Under the pieces are notes generated by a model. That model saw only the letters and a program-made list of their open reading frames with translations, did no database searches and was not told the origin of the DNA. Shown one piece after another: positions 1 to 11,524 of a stretch of DNA of 64,000 nucleotides. The DNA lies in contig MU839831.1 in the NCBI GenBank assembly GCA_030411725.1, forward strand, positions 186,001 to 250,000. The letters are read 5' to 3'. The DNA is from Echria macrotheca. Taxonomy: Eukaryota; Ascomycota; Sordariomycetes; Sordariales; Schizotheciaceae. Position 1 is the first letter of the stretch. The number at the start of each line of letters is the position of its first letter. The translations under genes and the position numbers were made by a program.

Positions 1-836
1 TGGGGCTGTAGACACACTTTGTAACAAAATCGGACACTTACTCGACCCTTGTACGGAATAAGCTTTGCATCTACTCCCAACCGCGCTGGTGGACAGAATG
101 AAGCGGACGTGCTAGGCGTTGGGGACCAACCAGAGCACAAAGATGCACTTTGCCTGCAATACGAGCCCCGACTCTTCAGCTTGGTGTTCGCCCTGTTTTG
201 ACCGTCGGTTTGCCAAGCCAATCAAATCGCATCGCGACCTTCAGGCGATGGAATTGCCCGACAGATAAATCGTGGGGAAGCGTGCATCGGGGAATGTGCC
301 CGAGCCGTATGTGGGTGCCTTCGCTGGGCGTTACAGGAATGAATGGGGGCAGTTGAGGATTCGAGACTTTTTTGACGCCACATTACCTTAGGTTGGTTGC
401 ATGGAGATCGGAGAAAGGCCGCCGGCCACGAAGCTCTTTCCTCGTCAGAGAGTGCAAAAGAACGGCCCTCTCAGGCTCCATTCAAGTGGGTCGAACCCGC
501 GCGCAAGACTTTGAGCGAAGATAAGACGAAGTGAGTGGCAAGTGCAAGCGGTAGACCCGCAGTGACATTTGATCGCGAGCATGTTCATCAGATTTAGAGT
601 AGAAAGACTTGACTCATGTTCTTCTTTCTCTCAGAAAATAAACTATGATTTGCAAAACTTTAGTTTTACATAGTAATCCCATCAACAACATGAATGACAT
701 CGGTCCATTCGTTCGCATTGCGCTCCCCGGTTCTCCATGCACTGGGTTATCTCCACCAGAAGTAGAAACATTTGAACCAGGAGAACTCCACAAAACTATG
801 ATGATGTCGTCAACTGTGGGAAACCGTCTGTCTGTG
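1..836. other. No gene recognised
   Basis: The six frames hold only short ORFs without family motifs, in non-biased codon use. A tRNA B-box-like string lies near 488-500 but no cloverleaf forms around it. This stretch is probably 3' flank of the amidoligase-like gene plus intergenic sequence. Confidence 0.5.
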
Positions 837-1858
837 TCAAGACCCTAAACCCTGAAACCCTGTCAGAAATCCCGTCGTTTCAGTCTTTTTGGCTACATAC
901 CAATGAGCCCTCTCACTCATGACCATGTGGTCCTCTGGAAGATATTTTCTAATCCCCAGCTGACCCGCAGCCGAGCGAATGGTTTTGTACAGCCCCTGGG
1001 GGGTCCAGCTCTCTAAACTGGTATAGTTCGGCGACTTCAGGTCATCCATGGTGAGGATAGCGTGGATGAAGGCAACAGCGAAGGCGATCCACCGCTTGGT
1101 CCTGACGACACCCCTCAAGAACCTGCCTCCTCGAAACTCGATGGTACCGGACCGGCCCTCGAGGACGTTGTCAAAGTTCCACAGCACATACCTACTGTCC
1201 TGCATAACATCTCGAAGTCCCGATGGCGTGGTCACCGACTTGATCAGGTCAGCGGCTGCGGCGGCCGTTCGACATCGCCGGAGCTGGGCCGACCCTTCAG
1301 TGTTGGGCCTGCAGAATCGATTGTTTTGCCTCTCGGCCGTGAGGAGTGCCTTGACCAGGTCCTCATACATGACGATGCCGAAAGCGACCGTCTTCAGTTG
1401 CGAAAGTGTGAATCTCTTATTTCGGCCCCGGGAAATATGGATGTGGCTACCACAGCTCGCATCGCGCTTGGGCAGGTGGAAGACCTTGCCGAAGGACTCC
1501 CAGAAGGTGTCGATGTTGGCTTCCCAGCCACCACGAAGGGTGAGAATTGGAGACACTGCTTCGAATGGTACTGCCGACGTGGCATGTCAGCAATTATCTG
1601 CAAGAAATTCTGAGACTTACAAAATCTTGAAGGGTCAGAGTTTGCGATGGAGCCGTCGCGGGTGATCCACCACGCGTCGTAGTTGTCTGGGCTTCTTCTG
1701 GTGCTTCGTAAATCGTTGGCTTTGGCGGGCAAATGGCGCTTTCGAAGGGAAGCAGCCAGTTTCTCGTAGTAAAGAGCATGTCTCGTGATGAGCGGTGGTC
1801 GAATCGTATGCGGCTCTGCGCACACCTCAATCTCAACACCGAAAGAGTAATCTGCCAT
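837..1858 (-). CDS. Putative amidoligase (Amidoligase_2-like)
   Basis: Two exons, 1858-1621 and 1570-837, give 323 aa. The intron (1571-1620, 50 bases) has donor GTAAGT and acceptor GGCAG. Two other in-frame AGs follow, but this one keeps a continuous family-like segment (PFEAVSPIL). The N-terminus carries FGVEIEV, followed near residue 67 by a WW..RDGS segment, CGSHIHIS near residue 122 and IEFRGG near residue 230. These match the acidic and histidine motifs of the glutamine-synthetase-like COOH-NH2 ligase superfamily (fungal Amidoligase_2). Members are predicted to form amide bonds between a carboxylate and an amine using ATP; the fungal substrates are not known to me. The start at 1858 is the first ATG before the FGxEIE motif. 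No neighbour suggests a substrate. The family call is fairly firm and the function is inferred. Confidence 0.8.
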
Positions 1859-2491
1859 GGTATTTCACGCGGGAAGAGACTGGTGAGATAGTAGAAGCAA
1901 CCGGGTAGCCGTGTCCTGGATAGCCCATGGTTCTGGTATGATGACGACGAGAATGGACCGCGTCGCATTTATTAATCATGCTCTCCAGAGTCTTGTCCCG
2001 GAAGTTGAACATCTTCTTTCCAATGACCACTCCCAATAGACATCAGGGCGAGCTGCTGCAAGCCATTGAAATCCCCCGACAAGTTGGAAAACGCCCTTTG
2101 CCAGCATAGGTAGGCAAGGCCAAGGCGCATTGCGAAGGCGGTTGAAGGTCGCCGCCTCGAATTGCATAGTTCGGAGTTCAGCCCCGATGCGACGTGTCAG
2201 GACTCAGCCATTCTCACAGGGTAAATAAAACGCCGGGCAAACCCTTATCTCTGGTGGTGAAACTGCAGTTTGGTCGGGCATCACGCCCGATCGCTTGGTC
2301 GACTTTCGGCGAATCAGGAGTGCTGACATACAAACGGGGCGAAGCAATCGCCCTGGCAGGAGCGACGGCACGCGGAGGGGCAAGTGGAGGCCCCAGCTGG
2401 ACCTCGCATATTTGCGCCCTCAAACCCAAAGACACCCCATCGGCTTCCAGCTCAACAAGTTTCTTCTGCATTCCCTCGCAGCCAAAGAACC
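1859..2491. promoter_or_regulatory. Divergent promoter region
   Basis: This 0.63 kb interval separates the starts of the amidoligase-like gene (-) and the cyclotransferase-like gene (+), so it must hold both promoters. I saw no clear TATA box. ORFs here lack family motifs and overlap one another in several frames. Confidence 0.45.
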
Positions 2492-3745
2492 ATGTCATTT
2501 CGCCCATCGACGCCCGATGCCGGGACCCGGCCCCGCACGCCTGTGCGCGGAAGCGGAAGCGGAAGCGGAAGCGAGGGCAAGCCCTACTTCGCGTACGGCA
2601 GCAACCTCCATGTCGCCCAAATGGCCCAGCGGTGCCCCGAGAGTGTCTTTTTGGGGAGGGCTGTCCTGACAGGATACCGATGGCAGATTAATCAGCGCGG
2701 TGTGGCCAACGTGGTGCCATCCGAGACCGACTCAGTCGAGGGCCTCGTCTACCTCGTCAAGCCGAAGGACGAGAGAGCTCTCGACCGCTCAGAGGGCGTT
2801 TCCAAGGGCTTCTACCAACGCCGTTTCCTCCCCGTCGTTTTGGAGACCCACAGATCCCTCGCCCGTCTCAAGTCTTCGCGGCTAGCCCGCGTCTTGGCAC
2901 CTGAAGCCCCCGGCCGGGAACAAGATCGGGACATTTCCATCTCCGCCTCGGCGAGCCCAAGACAATCCAGACAACGAGAGGAGCAGATCGAAGCGCTTGT
3001 ATACGTCGCAGAACACTTCACGGCGGAGGGGCCGATCAGGCCCGAATACATCGGTCGGATGACCAATGCTGTCAATGATGCTATCGTCCTTGGCATTTCC
3101 CAAGCCTTCATCAAGAAATTCATCGAGCCACATCTCGTTCCCAAGTCCCCGGACATTCCAGACGCAAAGGCATCTTTATCTTGCGAAGATCGCCGTCGAG
3201 CGCCCCTCGAAGACACAAAAAGTAGGTCGCGGCCCCCATGGCAATCGAACCATCTAACAGTTCCAGTGACAGATGCCGACAACCCGCAACATCTGGTAGA
3301 CCTGAGAAGGCTCAAGGATGACAATCTCAAGCTGCACGTCAGGTCGGGAATGAGATTTCCCGCCGAGCTGTTGACCGCCGTAGCCGAGGAAGGTCGTGGG
3401 TCATGCTTATCGGACAGTGTCCCCAGGGTCTACCTCGTTCTCGTTCGCGACGAAGTGCCCAATACAAGGCCAGTTTTTGAGGTTCACGCCACAACCGAGG
3501 ACGTGGAAGTAGCAAATCACATTGCCATGGCCAAATTTCGGTCCCTCTGTGATCGCAACTTCACGGACCCGACAACAGGGATGCCACACGAGTGGGCACG
3601 GTCTGCTGGTAGCAGTGATCGCAAAGACTTGTTGAAGTGGGATATAAATCCAGAATCTTGTCTGCATCTCCATGCGAGTTTGTCAGAAGCCGGCATACGG
3701 GCTACGGTCTGGGTGGAGAGGCAGGTCATTCTTAAAAGGTTTTGA
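2492..3745 (+). CDS. Gamma-glutamylcyclotransferase-like protein
   Basis: The model reads 417 aa from ATG 2492 (context AACCATGT). The frame is open further upstream, but that part is low-complexity and lacks motifs. After a Ser/Gly/Pro-rich leader, YFAYGSNL (about residue 34) is the glycine-rich substrate loop of the GGCT fold. EGLVYLV and LDRSEGV follow, the latter with the expected catalytic glutamate. Such enzymes release 5-oxoproline from gamma-glutamyl compounds. The protein is longer than simple GGCTs: a C-terminal part of about 170 residues (from about residue 255) shows no motif I know. A 45-base stop-free segment, 3222-3266 (GTAGGT...CTAAC...CCAG), could be an in-frame intron that would remove 15 residues. 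The reaction is inferred from the family. Confidence 0.78.
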   Translation: MSFRPSTPDAGTRPRTPVRGSGSGSGSEGKPYFAYGSNLHVAQMAQRCPESVFLGRAVLTGYRWQINQRGVANVVPSETDSVEGLVYLVKPKDERALDRSEGVSKGFYQRRFLPVVLETHRSLARLKSSRLARVLAPEAPGREQDRDISISASASPRQSRQREEQIEALVYVAEHFTAEGPIRPEYIGRMTNAVNDAIVLGISQAFIKKFIEPHLVPKSPDIPDAKASLSCEDRRRAPLEDTKSRSRPPWQSNHLTVPVTDADNPQHLVDLRRLKDDNLKLHVRSGMRFPAELLTAVAEEGRGSCLSDSVPRVYLVLVRDEVPNTRPVFEVHATTEDVEVANHIAMAKFRSLCDRNFTDPTTGMPHEWARSAGSSDRKDLLKWDINPESCLHLHASLSEAGIRATVWVERQVILKRF

Positions 3746-4892
3746 TGTCGGGAGAGAGAGATGTTCGGGGGCCCTTTTCAGTCGCATGTCTTCCTGCTTT
3801 GCATGGTTATTACATCGGTTTGGATGACACAGTTGCAACCATTTTCGACTTTCAAAATCAGTGAGAGGTCGAATCTGGCTCGAGTAAAACATATGACGGT
3901 CCGAATTTCGGGTGTTCGCCATGGAGAAGCAGGCCTGTTTTGTCGTGACTTCAATTCCAGAAATTACATACACGCAGCTACTCCTGCCGCTCTTTGGCGA
4001 TCGCAATGGTCAAAGCGCACGGCCAAGCTCCAGATGAGAACCACATGGAACGGAAAGAAAATTCCCGGGACCTCAGAATCGTGGATGACACGTCATGGTT
4101 CGGGCGGCCGTATCAGGTCTGTAGATTCGAAGTGTGTGTCGGTGTAATTAAGTATGTATCAGGTGCGCTACATCAGCTAGGTCTTGCGTTAGTTAGTTTA
4201 TTTGGGGGGCTGTCGTACGTGCAGACACATGGACATGTAGACAGCTCGGATCACAAGTGGGAACTGCAAGCAACTAGCACAATATAGGCGTCAGATTTTG
4301 AGGTGGCGTTGCCGAAGTCGGCCGAGATCAATCTACTCCTGAGGTGAGGATACTCAGCCCAATGACCATTAATCCGTTTGGAAAAAAACACTCCGCTTGT
4401 GACTCAGCTACATGACGGAATGAAGTGATGCAGGGTCCAGCGGTGCTCCACTGACGTAGTCGCCGGACCGGGGGAAAGACCGCTGCGCTGCACTCTGATT
4501 TCACAGACCAAACTTGGGGAATTTCCCAAAACGGATAATGTGGCTCCAGATAATCGCACATTTCCATCGAAAACAATTCCCGGTTTTGCAGTGATTTTGC
4601 GTGTGTTTCCATCAGGACCCTTGCAGCGCGGTGGGGCGCGTGGCTTTTGCGGGGGCGGGTCGCCCCGCGCCGATCATTTTTGAGCCGCAACGCCAAATCA
4701 GCAGGGCTGGCTCCACTATCGCGAAAAAGGTTGGGATGAACCCCATTTATGGGCCAATGAGAAGCCGCCAATTCACAACACCACAGTCCAGGCTTCACAG
4801 TAGTCCCTCAACACCAGCTCGCCCTTGATCTGGGAACAGGAAAAGTGGGGTGATCGCAAATTTGCGATCGAGCACAGGCCTCCTGGAAAAAG
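3746..4892. other. No gene recognised
   Basis: This holds the 3' flank of the cyclotransferase-like gene and intergenic sequence. ORFs of 60-156 codons on both strands have no recognisable motif and disagree in frame, so I treat them as chance. Confidence 0.5.
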
Positions 4893-4900
4893 TATATAAA
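4893..4900 (+). promoter_or_regulatory. TATA box with CT-rich leader
   Basis: TATATAAA is followed directly by a strongly pyrimidine-rich tract (4901-5050), the usual look of a highly expressed fungal promoter and transcript start. No convincing coding region begins within the next 1.7 kb on this strand. Confidence 0.55.
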
Positions 4901-6652
4901 CCCTCCCACCTCCTCCCAACTCTTCCTTCTTTTCGTCTTTCAACCAGCCTTCTTTTCACCACTTCTCTTGCAATCTTTTCTTCCACCAAGCGCCAACTGC
5001 CCTGCTCGACTGGGCCACACCCCACAGCCACCCCCCCACACAAGCCCTTACTCGACAAGGCCACACTCGACACAAGCCTTACTCGACAAGGCACGCACCG
5101 AACACTGGGCCGAGGGAAAAGAGGAGGATCACGGATGACGAGGTATGGGAGGAGCATAATGGACAGGAAGAGGAGGACGTTGACAACAGGTATGGGAGGA
5201 CCGTGGGCGGATTTGGGAGGACATGCGAGGCTGGGTACCAGTGGCGAAGGGCCATGGTAAAATGCCGGGTCAAGAGGGGGATTGGACTGAGGGCACGAGG
5301 GCTTCACGTGGGACACTGGGGGATTTTCAAACTGGTGGGGAGGGAGGTGGCCCCTCTCTGAGGGACGCACCACCTCCGGGTCGGATGGCGGGCCACCAAC
5401 GAGGGATCTGGGGGATTGTGAGAGACAGGTGAAGCCAAGGCTTCTCTGCTCTCTTCTCTTTGCTTGACGGCATAAGAGTAATCTGCGGCGGACAGATGGG
5501 CACCAGCGGGCGGTACTACGGTCCAAACGTTAGGGTATAAGCTATCTGTCCGGGTGGTCGGCGGGACCGCAACTCTCTGGCGCCTTTGTCAAGTCATGTA
5601 CATAGTAGTCTTAACATAGAATCATTGACCCATTTGACTTCCACTTGTGATGACTGTGACCCATGTCTTCCATCCTCACCGCCCACCGGCTTGGTGTTTT
5701 GCTTGCTGTCCTCTCCCTCGTTCATGTTCCCTTCAATCACGTCCAAGTTCCATGACGTCTTACGTCACTCGCACTCCTTCGTCCCATTCAATCAGTCCCT
5801 TGCTTTCATCCACCTGTCCACTCTCGCCCACGTCGCCTCCATCCCCAGCCCTTTTCTTGGTGTTTTGCATCCCATCTCCTGCCCCATCCATCCCTCCACC
5901 CACGTCTAGCCTGGCGCCTCATTCATGTTTCTCTTCCCACTTCATTTCGTTTCTCCGTCGCGACCCCACACTTTCTCCCTTGCCACGTTCCCGCGTTCCC
6001 GAGATCGCGACCCATGCCTTGGTGTTTCACTTTGTCTGCTCCCACATTTTGCTGCCATTTTCCGCCCTCGCTTTCATGTGTTCCCTCGCAATGCCAAATG
6101 TCATGTACAAGCACTTGTACACATTTTCGATTGCTCCAAACGTTACCCGCCAACTTCATCGCATGATTCATTTAGAGAAGGTCCCGACGTACTGTTGTTG
6201 AAGCCACCTCATAGGTGCCTATCATCCCTTCAATTTTTTTCACCGCACGTCAATTGAACCGCATATTTCCACTGTTCAATTGCCCACAACTATAGCTAGG
6301 CTACCTACTTAGGTATGTATAGACACCGAATCCCCTATTTCGACTACGAGTTTAGTTCCTTGGTTGTGTGGTTCTTTTTGGCCTTGTTGACTCGTGCAAT
6401 GCTCGTCTCGTTCCGTGGGTAGGTAGGAAGGGTTTGTATGTCGAGACGTTGTCTTGTTTATTCTGGGCATTGCTTCGTCGTGCTCAAGGTCTGACTGAAC
6501 CTGCTTGTATCTAGGTTTTCCTTATCGCGCCACTTCTATCTAATCATCAGCCCCTGGTTTGTTTCCCTCGTCCAGACATCCTGGGGCGTCTCTCATGCTA
6601 TTTTAAACTGCGTAGCTGACAAGATACCATCTCGGCAGACAACCAACAGACA
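4901..6652 (+). ncRNA. Possible long leader or non-coding transcript
   Basis: A TATA box, a CT-rich start region and a second CT-rich tract (about 5590-6060) suggest transcription on this strand. All ORFs are short and of biased composition. A candidate leader intron runs from GTATGT at 6436 to GGCAG at 6637, with a GCTGAC branch near 6615, just before the small ORF at 6653. This could be the 5' leader of that ORF or a non-coding RNA. It is inference from signals only. Confidence 0.3.
5039..5092. repeat. Direct repeat, 22-23 bp, two copies
   Basis: Copies at 5039-5061 and 5071-5092 share CACAAGCC(C)TTACTCGAC then AAGGC and differ by one C. They are separated by nine bases and lie inside the presumed leader downstream of the TATA box at 4893. 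Confidence 0.8.
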
Positions 6653-6775
6653 ATGTCCGAGAACTCAACCACGGTCCCCAGTCAACCCGACAATGTTGCC
6701 TCGCTCAACCCCATGCAGGAATGGCGGCCAGACCCAGGATATCAAGACATGATTCGCCGACCACGAAGCAAGTAG
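6653..6775 (+). CDS. Small ORF, 40 codons, unrecognised
   Basis: ATG 6653 (context ACAGACAATGTC) lies 15 bases after a good acceptor (CTGAC...GGCAG ending 6637), as expected for the first coding exon after a leader intron. The 40-residue product begins MSENSTTVPS and ends in a basic IRRPRSK tail. I do not recognise it. It could be a genuine micropeptide, an upstream ORF, or the first exon of a gene whose later exons I could not link. The sequence after 6775 has no convincing continuation. Confidence 0.3.
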   Translation: MSENSTTVPSQPDNVASLNPMQEWRPDPGYQDMIRRPRSK

Positions 6776-8591
6776 CCGCCGAGAGAACAAATAGCATGGT
6801 GATCGAGTGAAGAGTGGTGGCCCGACATTGTCGGTGGCACCTCCTCTTCCTCGAGCAAGCTGGGGCGGGATGGCGGAGCTTGACGCCAACGACTTCAATC
6901 TCAGCCAGTCACGGCGAAGTAGAGACGGAATAGAAGTAGAAATGTTTGCATCTCTTTGGCCAAGGTACGGAATTGGTACTTGTGGACATGGTTCAGGATG
7001 ATACTTGTCGAGGCGATGTCTGCTGTTGGGATGTGACGAAGATATTCACACCTTGGGGGCCGAAGGCATGTTCTATGGCTGCCAACTGCTGATACACGGG
7101 CCACAAGAATGGAATTTATGGTTGCTTTCCGTGAGTCGATGAGTGATTTTCCCACTGGCTTGCATCATGCTATGCCGTTAGAACTAACTCTTGATGTCTT
7201 CGGGCTGCGATGAGGTGTGGTGGGATAGTTGGACGCTGACCGAACGCCATCGGGCAAGCAAGCACCCCGCTTCGGGAAAAGATAGCTAAGGTACGTAATT
7301 CGGGTCAGCATGCGTATCAAAGTACTTCACACGGTGACTCCCGGGCACCGGGAAGAGCAAGCGGAAAACAGCTCATATCAGAAACAGATAGGTTATCAGT
7401 ACGGCTTTACAAGTCTGGAGGTGGAGGGTAGCCTGCTTCTGATAGACTTCGATTTCCAATCGGATGACACTGTGGATTACATGATGCAGCCAACAATGCA
7501 GGCCGACTCTGCATGTTGGGACGGTTCTCCCCGCATGCCGAAAGGGATGTCACACTGATTCCACCATGTGCTTTCTGCAGGCCAGCAGCTTGGTGGCCGC
7601 ATTCAGCCCGTCGCCATTCGGTGTGAGGGGTCAACGCCCCTGCTTTCAAAAGACATCTAGCAGAAAAGAATAAAGTACAGAGGTATTTTGGGAAAGATCA
7701 GGCAGACATGAGCTGACACTATAGCGAGATGTGAGCAAATGCTCGCATCGCCTCTGAGCTCAGGAAATGAGGAATGGGCGTACATATTAGAGTGATCGAC
7801 AGGTGGTATGCCCGGCAAGGCCAACGTGCGGCACAGAAAATAAAGTTGGCCGAGACAGGAAAACGCTCAGAAGCAAGTCGACGTACCTCATGTGGGCGAA
7901 AATGCTCTGTGGGTTGCCATGCAGCGAGCCTGCCAACCGGCGGCACCAACAGTCAATACTCGCATCAATCTGCAGCCACCACGAGCAGCAGCAGCAGCGA
8001 ACGCAGGGCGAGGCTTACCACAAGCGATAGAAGTAGAGCAAGACAAAAACAAAAGAACCAAACGGACAAAGACCTATTCAACCTCACAACATTCGAGTTA
8101 AACCAACATTTCGCCCCCAACTTGTAGCTGTAATGTACCTTTGGCAGTTAGGATATAACCGCCAGGATTCAGACTTGCATGGTGCAGTTTGCAGATAGAA
8201 TTCGCAGTATGAGGTGGTTGGCGATTTAGGAATGCATCGACCCGGGCAAGCAGCAAATGTGCCCAGATGGCTTCGACACGTCGAGGCGTTGAGATCGAGG
8301 AAACAAAACAGAATTTGTTATTATCTGCTATGTGTAAAACAGGCTCAACTATTTTTATGCCGCACCGCAACTGGAGATAGAGCGCATGCTTGTGTGACAA
8401 ACCAACCGAGGCTGGACACAGGGCAGAGCACGGCATATATATGCTCCTCCAAATCTCCTGCTGGCTGTAGTCGGAATACTCAGGCCGAAGACCATCCCCA
8501 ACCACATCTTTTGATACCTTCACCAAGGCGCTTGTGTCGTCATTGCCAGGTCGTCTCAGCGTTTACTGAAACAAGGCCCGCTCCTGACACC
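6776..8591. other. Intergenic, with TATA-like site
   Basis: No gene is recognised over 1.8 kb. A CATATATATG element at 8434-8443 lies about 150 bases before the ATG of the coiled-coil gene at 8592 and is a plausible core promoter element for it. ORFs here are short and motif-free. Confidence 0.45.
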
Positions 8592-10906
8592 ATGTCTTCC
8601 CCCGTCACCATCAGAGGGCCCAGGCTCACGCTTGCCATATCAAATACCCAGCTGCCACTTCTCGAGGCGGACAGATCCGCTATTGAAAGTGCAGTTGACA
8701 CACCAAGCTCTACCGTTGTTGAATACGGAGATACTGCTCTTGAGCCGGCACCGTCGGCCAGACATCGAGCCGACGAGATATTTCGGATCCGATTCTCGTC
8801 CGGGACCGACGACTTGGACTCTACCGAAGACCCACCCGCTCATGAGACAACATCCCGCCAGAAAAATCGCAGTGTGGGTCTCAAGCTTCTCAACGAAAGA
8901 CTCGCTCGCTTTCTGTCGAGCCTTGGCCCGGCGACCGAGGACACGAACGCGGAGCTGGCACAAACCCACCGGGGATTGCACCGCCGTCTAGCCACCCTCA
9001 AGCGCAGCGAAGAAACGTTGCTCAAGGAGAACCAGCTTTTGAACGCCAACCTTCGCCTTCTCCGTCAAAACAGGGACGACCAGCAGCGCCGATTCGACGA
9101 GCGTCTTGCCCGCGAGAGGGAGTCCTTCGAGGCCCGCATTCGCGATCTCGAGCGCCGCCTGGCTGAGCGAAACGAACGCATGCTGCTTTTACAATCATTT
9201 GCCTTGCCGACACTGCCAACACCACCCTCGTCAAGAGTCACTCCAAACAAGATCACCATCGCGTCGTCAGTGCCGGCGTCCCCCCGCACCCCTGGTGCTC
9301 TGTCTGATGTCGATATCGCCGTGTGGTTTCGCGCCCGCTCGGCGGGGTGGGCATCGTGGGTGGACCAATTCGGCCACCGCGACGCGAGCCGCATTGCCCA
9401 GCTGCATCCACTCCAGCAGGCAGAGATACACAACGGGGTGCGCGAGTTTGTTCGGCTCACCGAAGACAACCAACTCCCGAACATCCTGGCGGTACCGCCC
9501 AGCTCATCATCTCCCAATACCCCACGTCACCACCATCACAATCCCGCGCGGTTACTCCTACAAGGAATGCTCACACACTTCATCATCAACGAGACCCTGG
9601 TTTCCCCGTTCTGGGTCTTCGACGCACTGTCCAAACAGGGTTTCGACATTGAGAGTCCACGATCTGACACGGCGCCCGTTGGATTTCGGATGGACCTGGA
9701 CGGCTATCTGAAGAGCGCAGAGGAGGGTTTGAGTAATACACGACCCGCGGTGGTTGGCCTTGGAATCATGGGCATGACGGCGGCGAGATCCTACTCGGTA
9801 CCCAGTCCTGGACGTGGGCGGCCGGCAGTTGCCCCGCTGACGCTGACGACGAAGGGATTGACGCTTCAATACCACCTCCCGGGCAAGGCTGAGATGGAAG
9901 ATCTCATGGTTTTGTTGAACAAAGGTACCTCATCTACCTATTCACTCCTCTCATCTTTTGCTTGTTTCACACTCGACCCCCCTCCCTCGGCGACTGCAAA
10001 CAAGAGCACACTAAATGTCTCCCTGGGCTCGTATTTCCGCCGAATAAGTCAAAGGTTTCGCCCGGGTACTAACATTCTGACATAGTTCCTTCTTCAAGCC
10101 ACGAAAACCCTCCTGAAAGTTGGCGCGCCGCGTTGATGTGCATGCTCCGCAACGCTGGCCTTGCTCATACTTCACCATCTTCCAACAACGGAAACGATTC
10201 ACATTCCGAAGAATCCTGCATGCTCCGAAATGCACGTCTCGAACATGCCCGCCGGTTGAAGGATGTCTTCCTCTGCAGTCCCGCCCGCTTTCTCCTGAAC
10301 GATCAGGATGCCGCTGGAATCGCCTTACTCGAGACCCGGCTGGTTGACGAAATTGACGCCGCCCTTCGCTTCAGCGTCATGGCCTGGTCACGCCCAGAGG
10401 GCATTCGGTTTCTAGGCCTACGGGAATTTATGGCAGCCGGCGGCATCGTCAATCCCACTGTTACTGAGTTATCATTGGCACTCCCCGATTCAAAGAATGC
10501 AGCAGATACTTCGCATCGAGAGGATGAGAGCAACATGGGGGACAACGTCACCAAGTCGAAGACTGGCAGACAGCAAGTCCTCATGGTCTTGCAACCAGCT
10601 GCGGGAACCAGGAAGAAAATCAAAGGGGAGGGTAACGTGTGGGTGAAGGCACATGTCGCTGTCTCGGAGACGGAAGTTACCCGTATCCAGTACGAAGAGG
10701 AAAGCGGATCACTGTCCGGAGGGGATACTGCTGTGGGCACACCAGTAGAGACTGAAACATCGGTGGTGAGCGAGCCGGTGAGCTTCCACGACGTAAAGAG
10801 AAGGATCGAAGGAGTGAAAACTGCAATGCCAATGGAAGGGATGTGGAAGGAGAGATGGGATGCCGTTGCTCGTGATCGGCTTCAGGACTGTCCAAGGACT
10901 TCCTAA
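8592..10906 (+). CDS. Coiled-coil protein, paralog A (unknown family)
   Basis: Exons 8592-9924 and 10086-10906 encode 717 aa; the intron is phase 1 (GTACCT...CATAG, 161 bases). I do not recognise the family. In order there are: a TPSSTVVEYGD motif (about residue 37); a charged heptad region (about 120-200) predicted to form a coiled coil; a helical module starting DVDIAVWF and running through SPFWVF to VGFRMDL (about 237-360); a linker; then, after the intron, a second module with SWRAALM and ARFLLNDQDAAGIALLE. All of these recur in the genes at 15718 and 20060, at the same relative positions and with the intron at the same site and phase. The start at 8592 has a CACCATGT context. A STAND receptor gene follows 0.6 kb downstream. 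No signal peptide or membrane segment is visible. Confidence 0.85.
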
Positions 10907-11524
10907 TTACAGGTCAGCATTTGTTGGTGCTCTAGTGGTACTTTTCGCCATTCCTTTATCTATTATCATGGTTGGAGATAACATGAATGACAATGATAAT
11001 TGCAATCATAGCTCTCGTGTCATGGCGCCCTTGGGGTGCGGTACATGACTCTGAGATATCCGTATATGTCCTCGGTTCTGGTATCTGTTGACCATGAGAT
11101 TCTGACGCAAGCTAATATGACAAAACTGTGGGTTTTCCAACTTAAAAAACTAAAGGAGAATGCTGTATGGTACGCCATTTCCAGTGTATGGCTCCAAGGA
11201 GAATGATGCAGAAGTGGTAAAGGGGCTGAAAGAGAGGGGCATGCTCCCCAATCAGCTGGTTACCTTATGCAGGGTTTCGACGTTTCAACCGCCGTGACGG
11301 CCGAGGGGCAACGCGTGCGCCAAACCACAGTGCGCTTCGGTGTTCTATTGGCGGGTCCCAACAGCGACCCCCCTTCCCCAATTCGGCCCAACCAGGGTCA
11401 GCTCTGACGACCACGGTTTCTCGGAGCTCTGTCCGTTCTTTCCTCCAAACCCAAACCAGCCCGACCGCAGCGCAATCCCGAATATCCCACCCCCGAACCT
11501 GCGAGATCACCACGGCTGTCACGC
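10907..11524. other. Intergenic between paralog A and STAND gene
   Basis: No coding signal is seen. The stretch holds the 3' end of paralog A and the promoter of the STAND gene, which has a pyrimidine-rich approach to its ATG. Confidence 0.5.

Noticed and set aside
480..520. tRNA B-box-like GGGTTCGACCC on the minus strand
   Set aside because: The T-stem is imperfect and no matching acceptor, D or anticodon arms can be folded nearby.
4795..5526. 243-codon minus-strand ORF over the CT-rich leader
   Set aside because: Its Pro/Arg/Gly-rich composition reflects the skewed leader, and the + strand TATA box and leader explain the region better.
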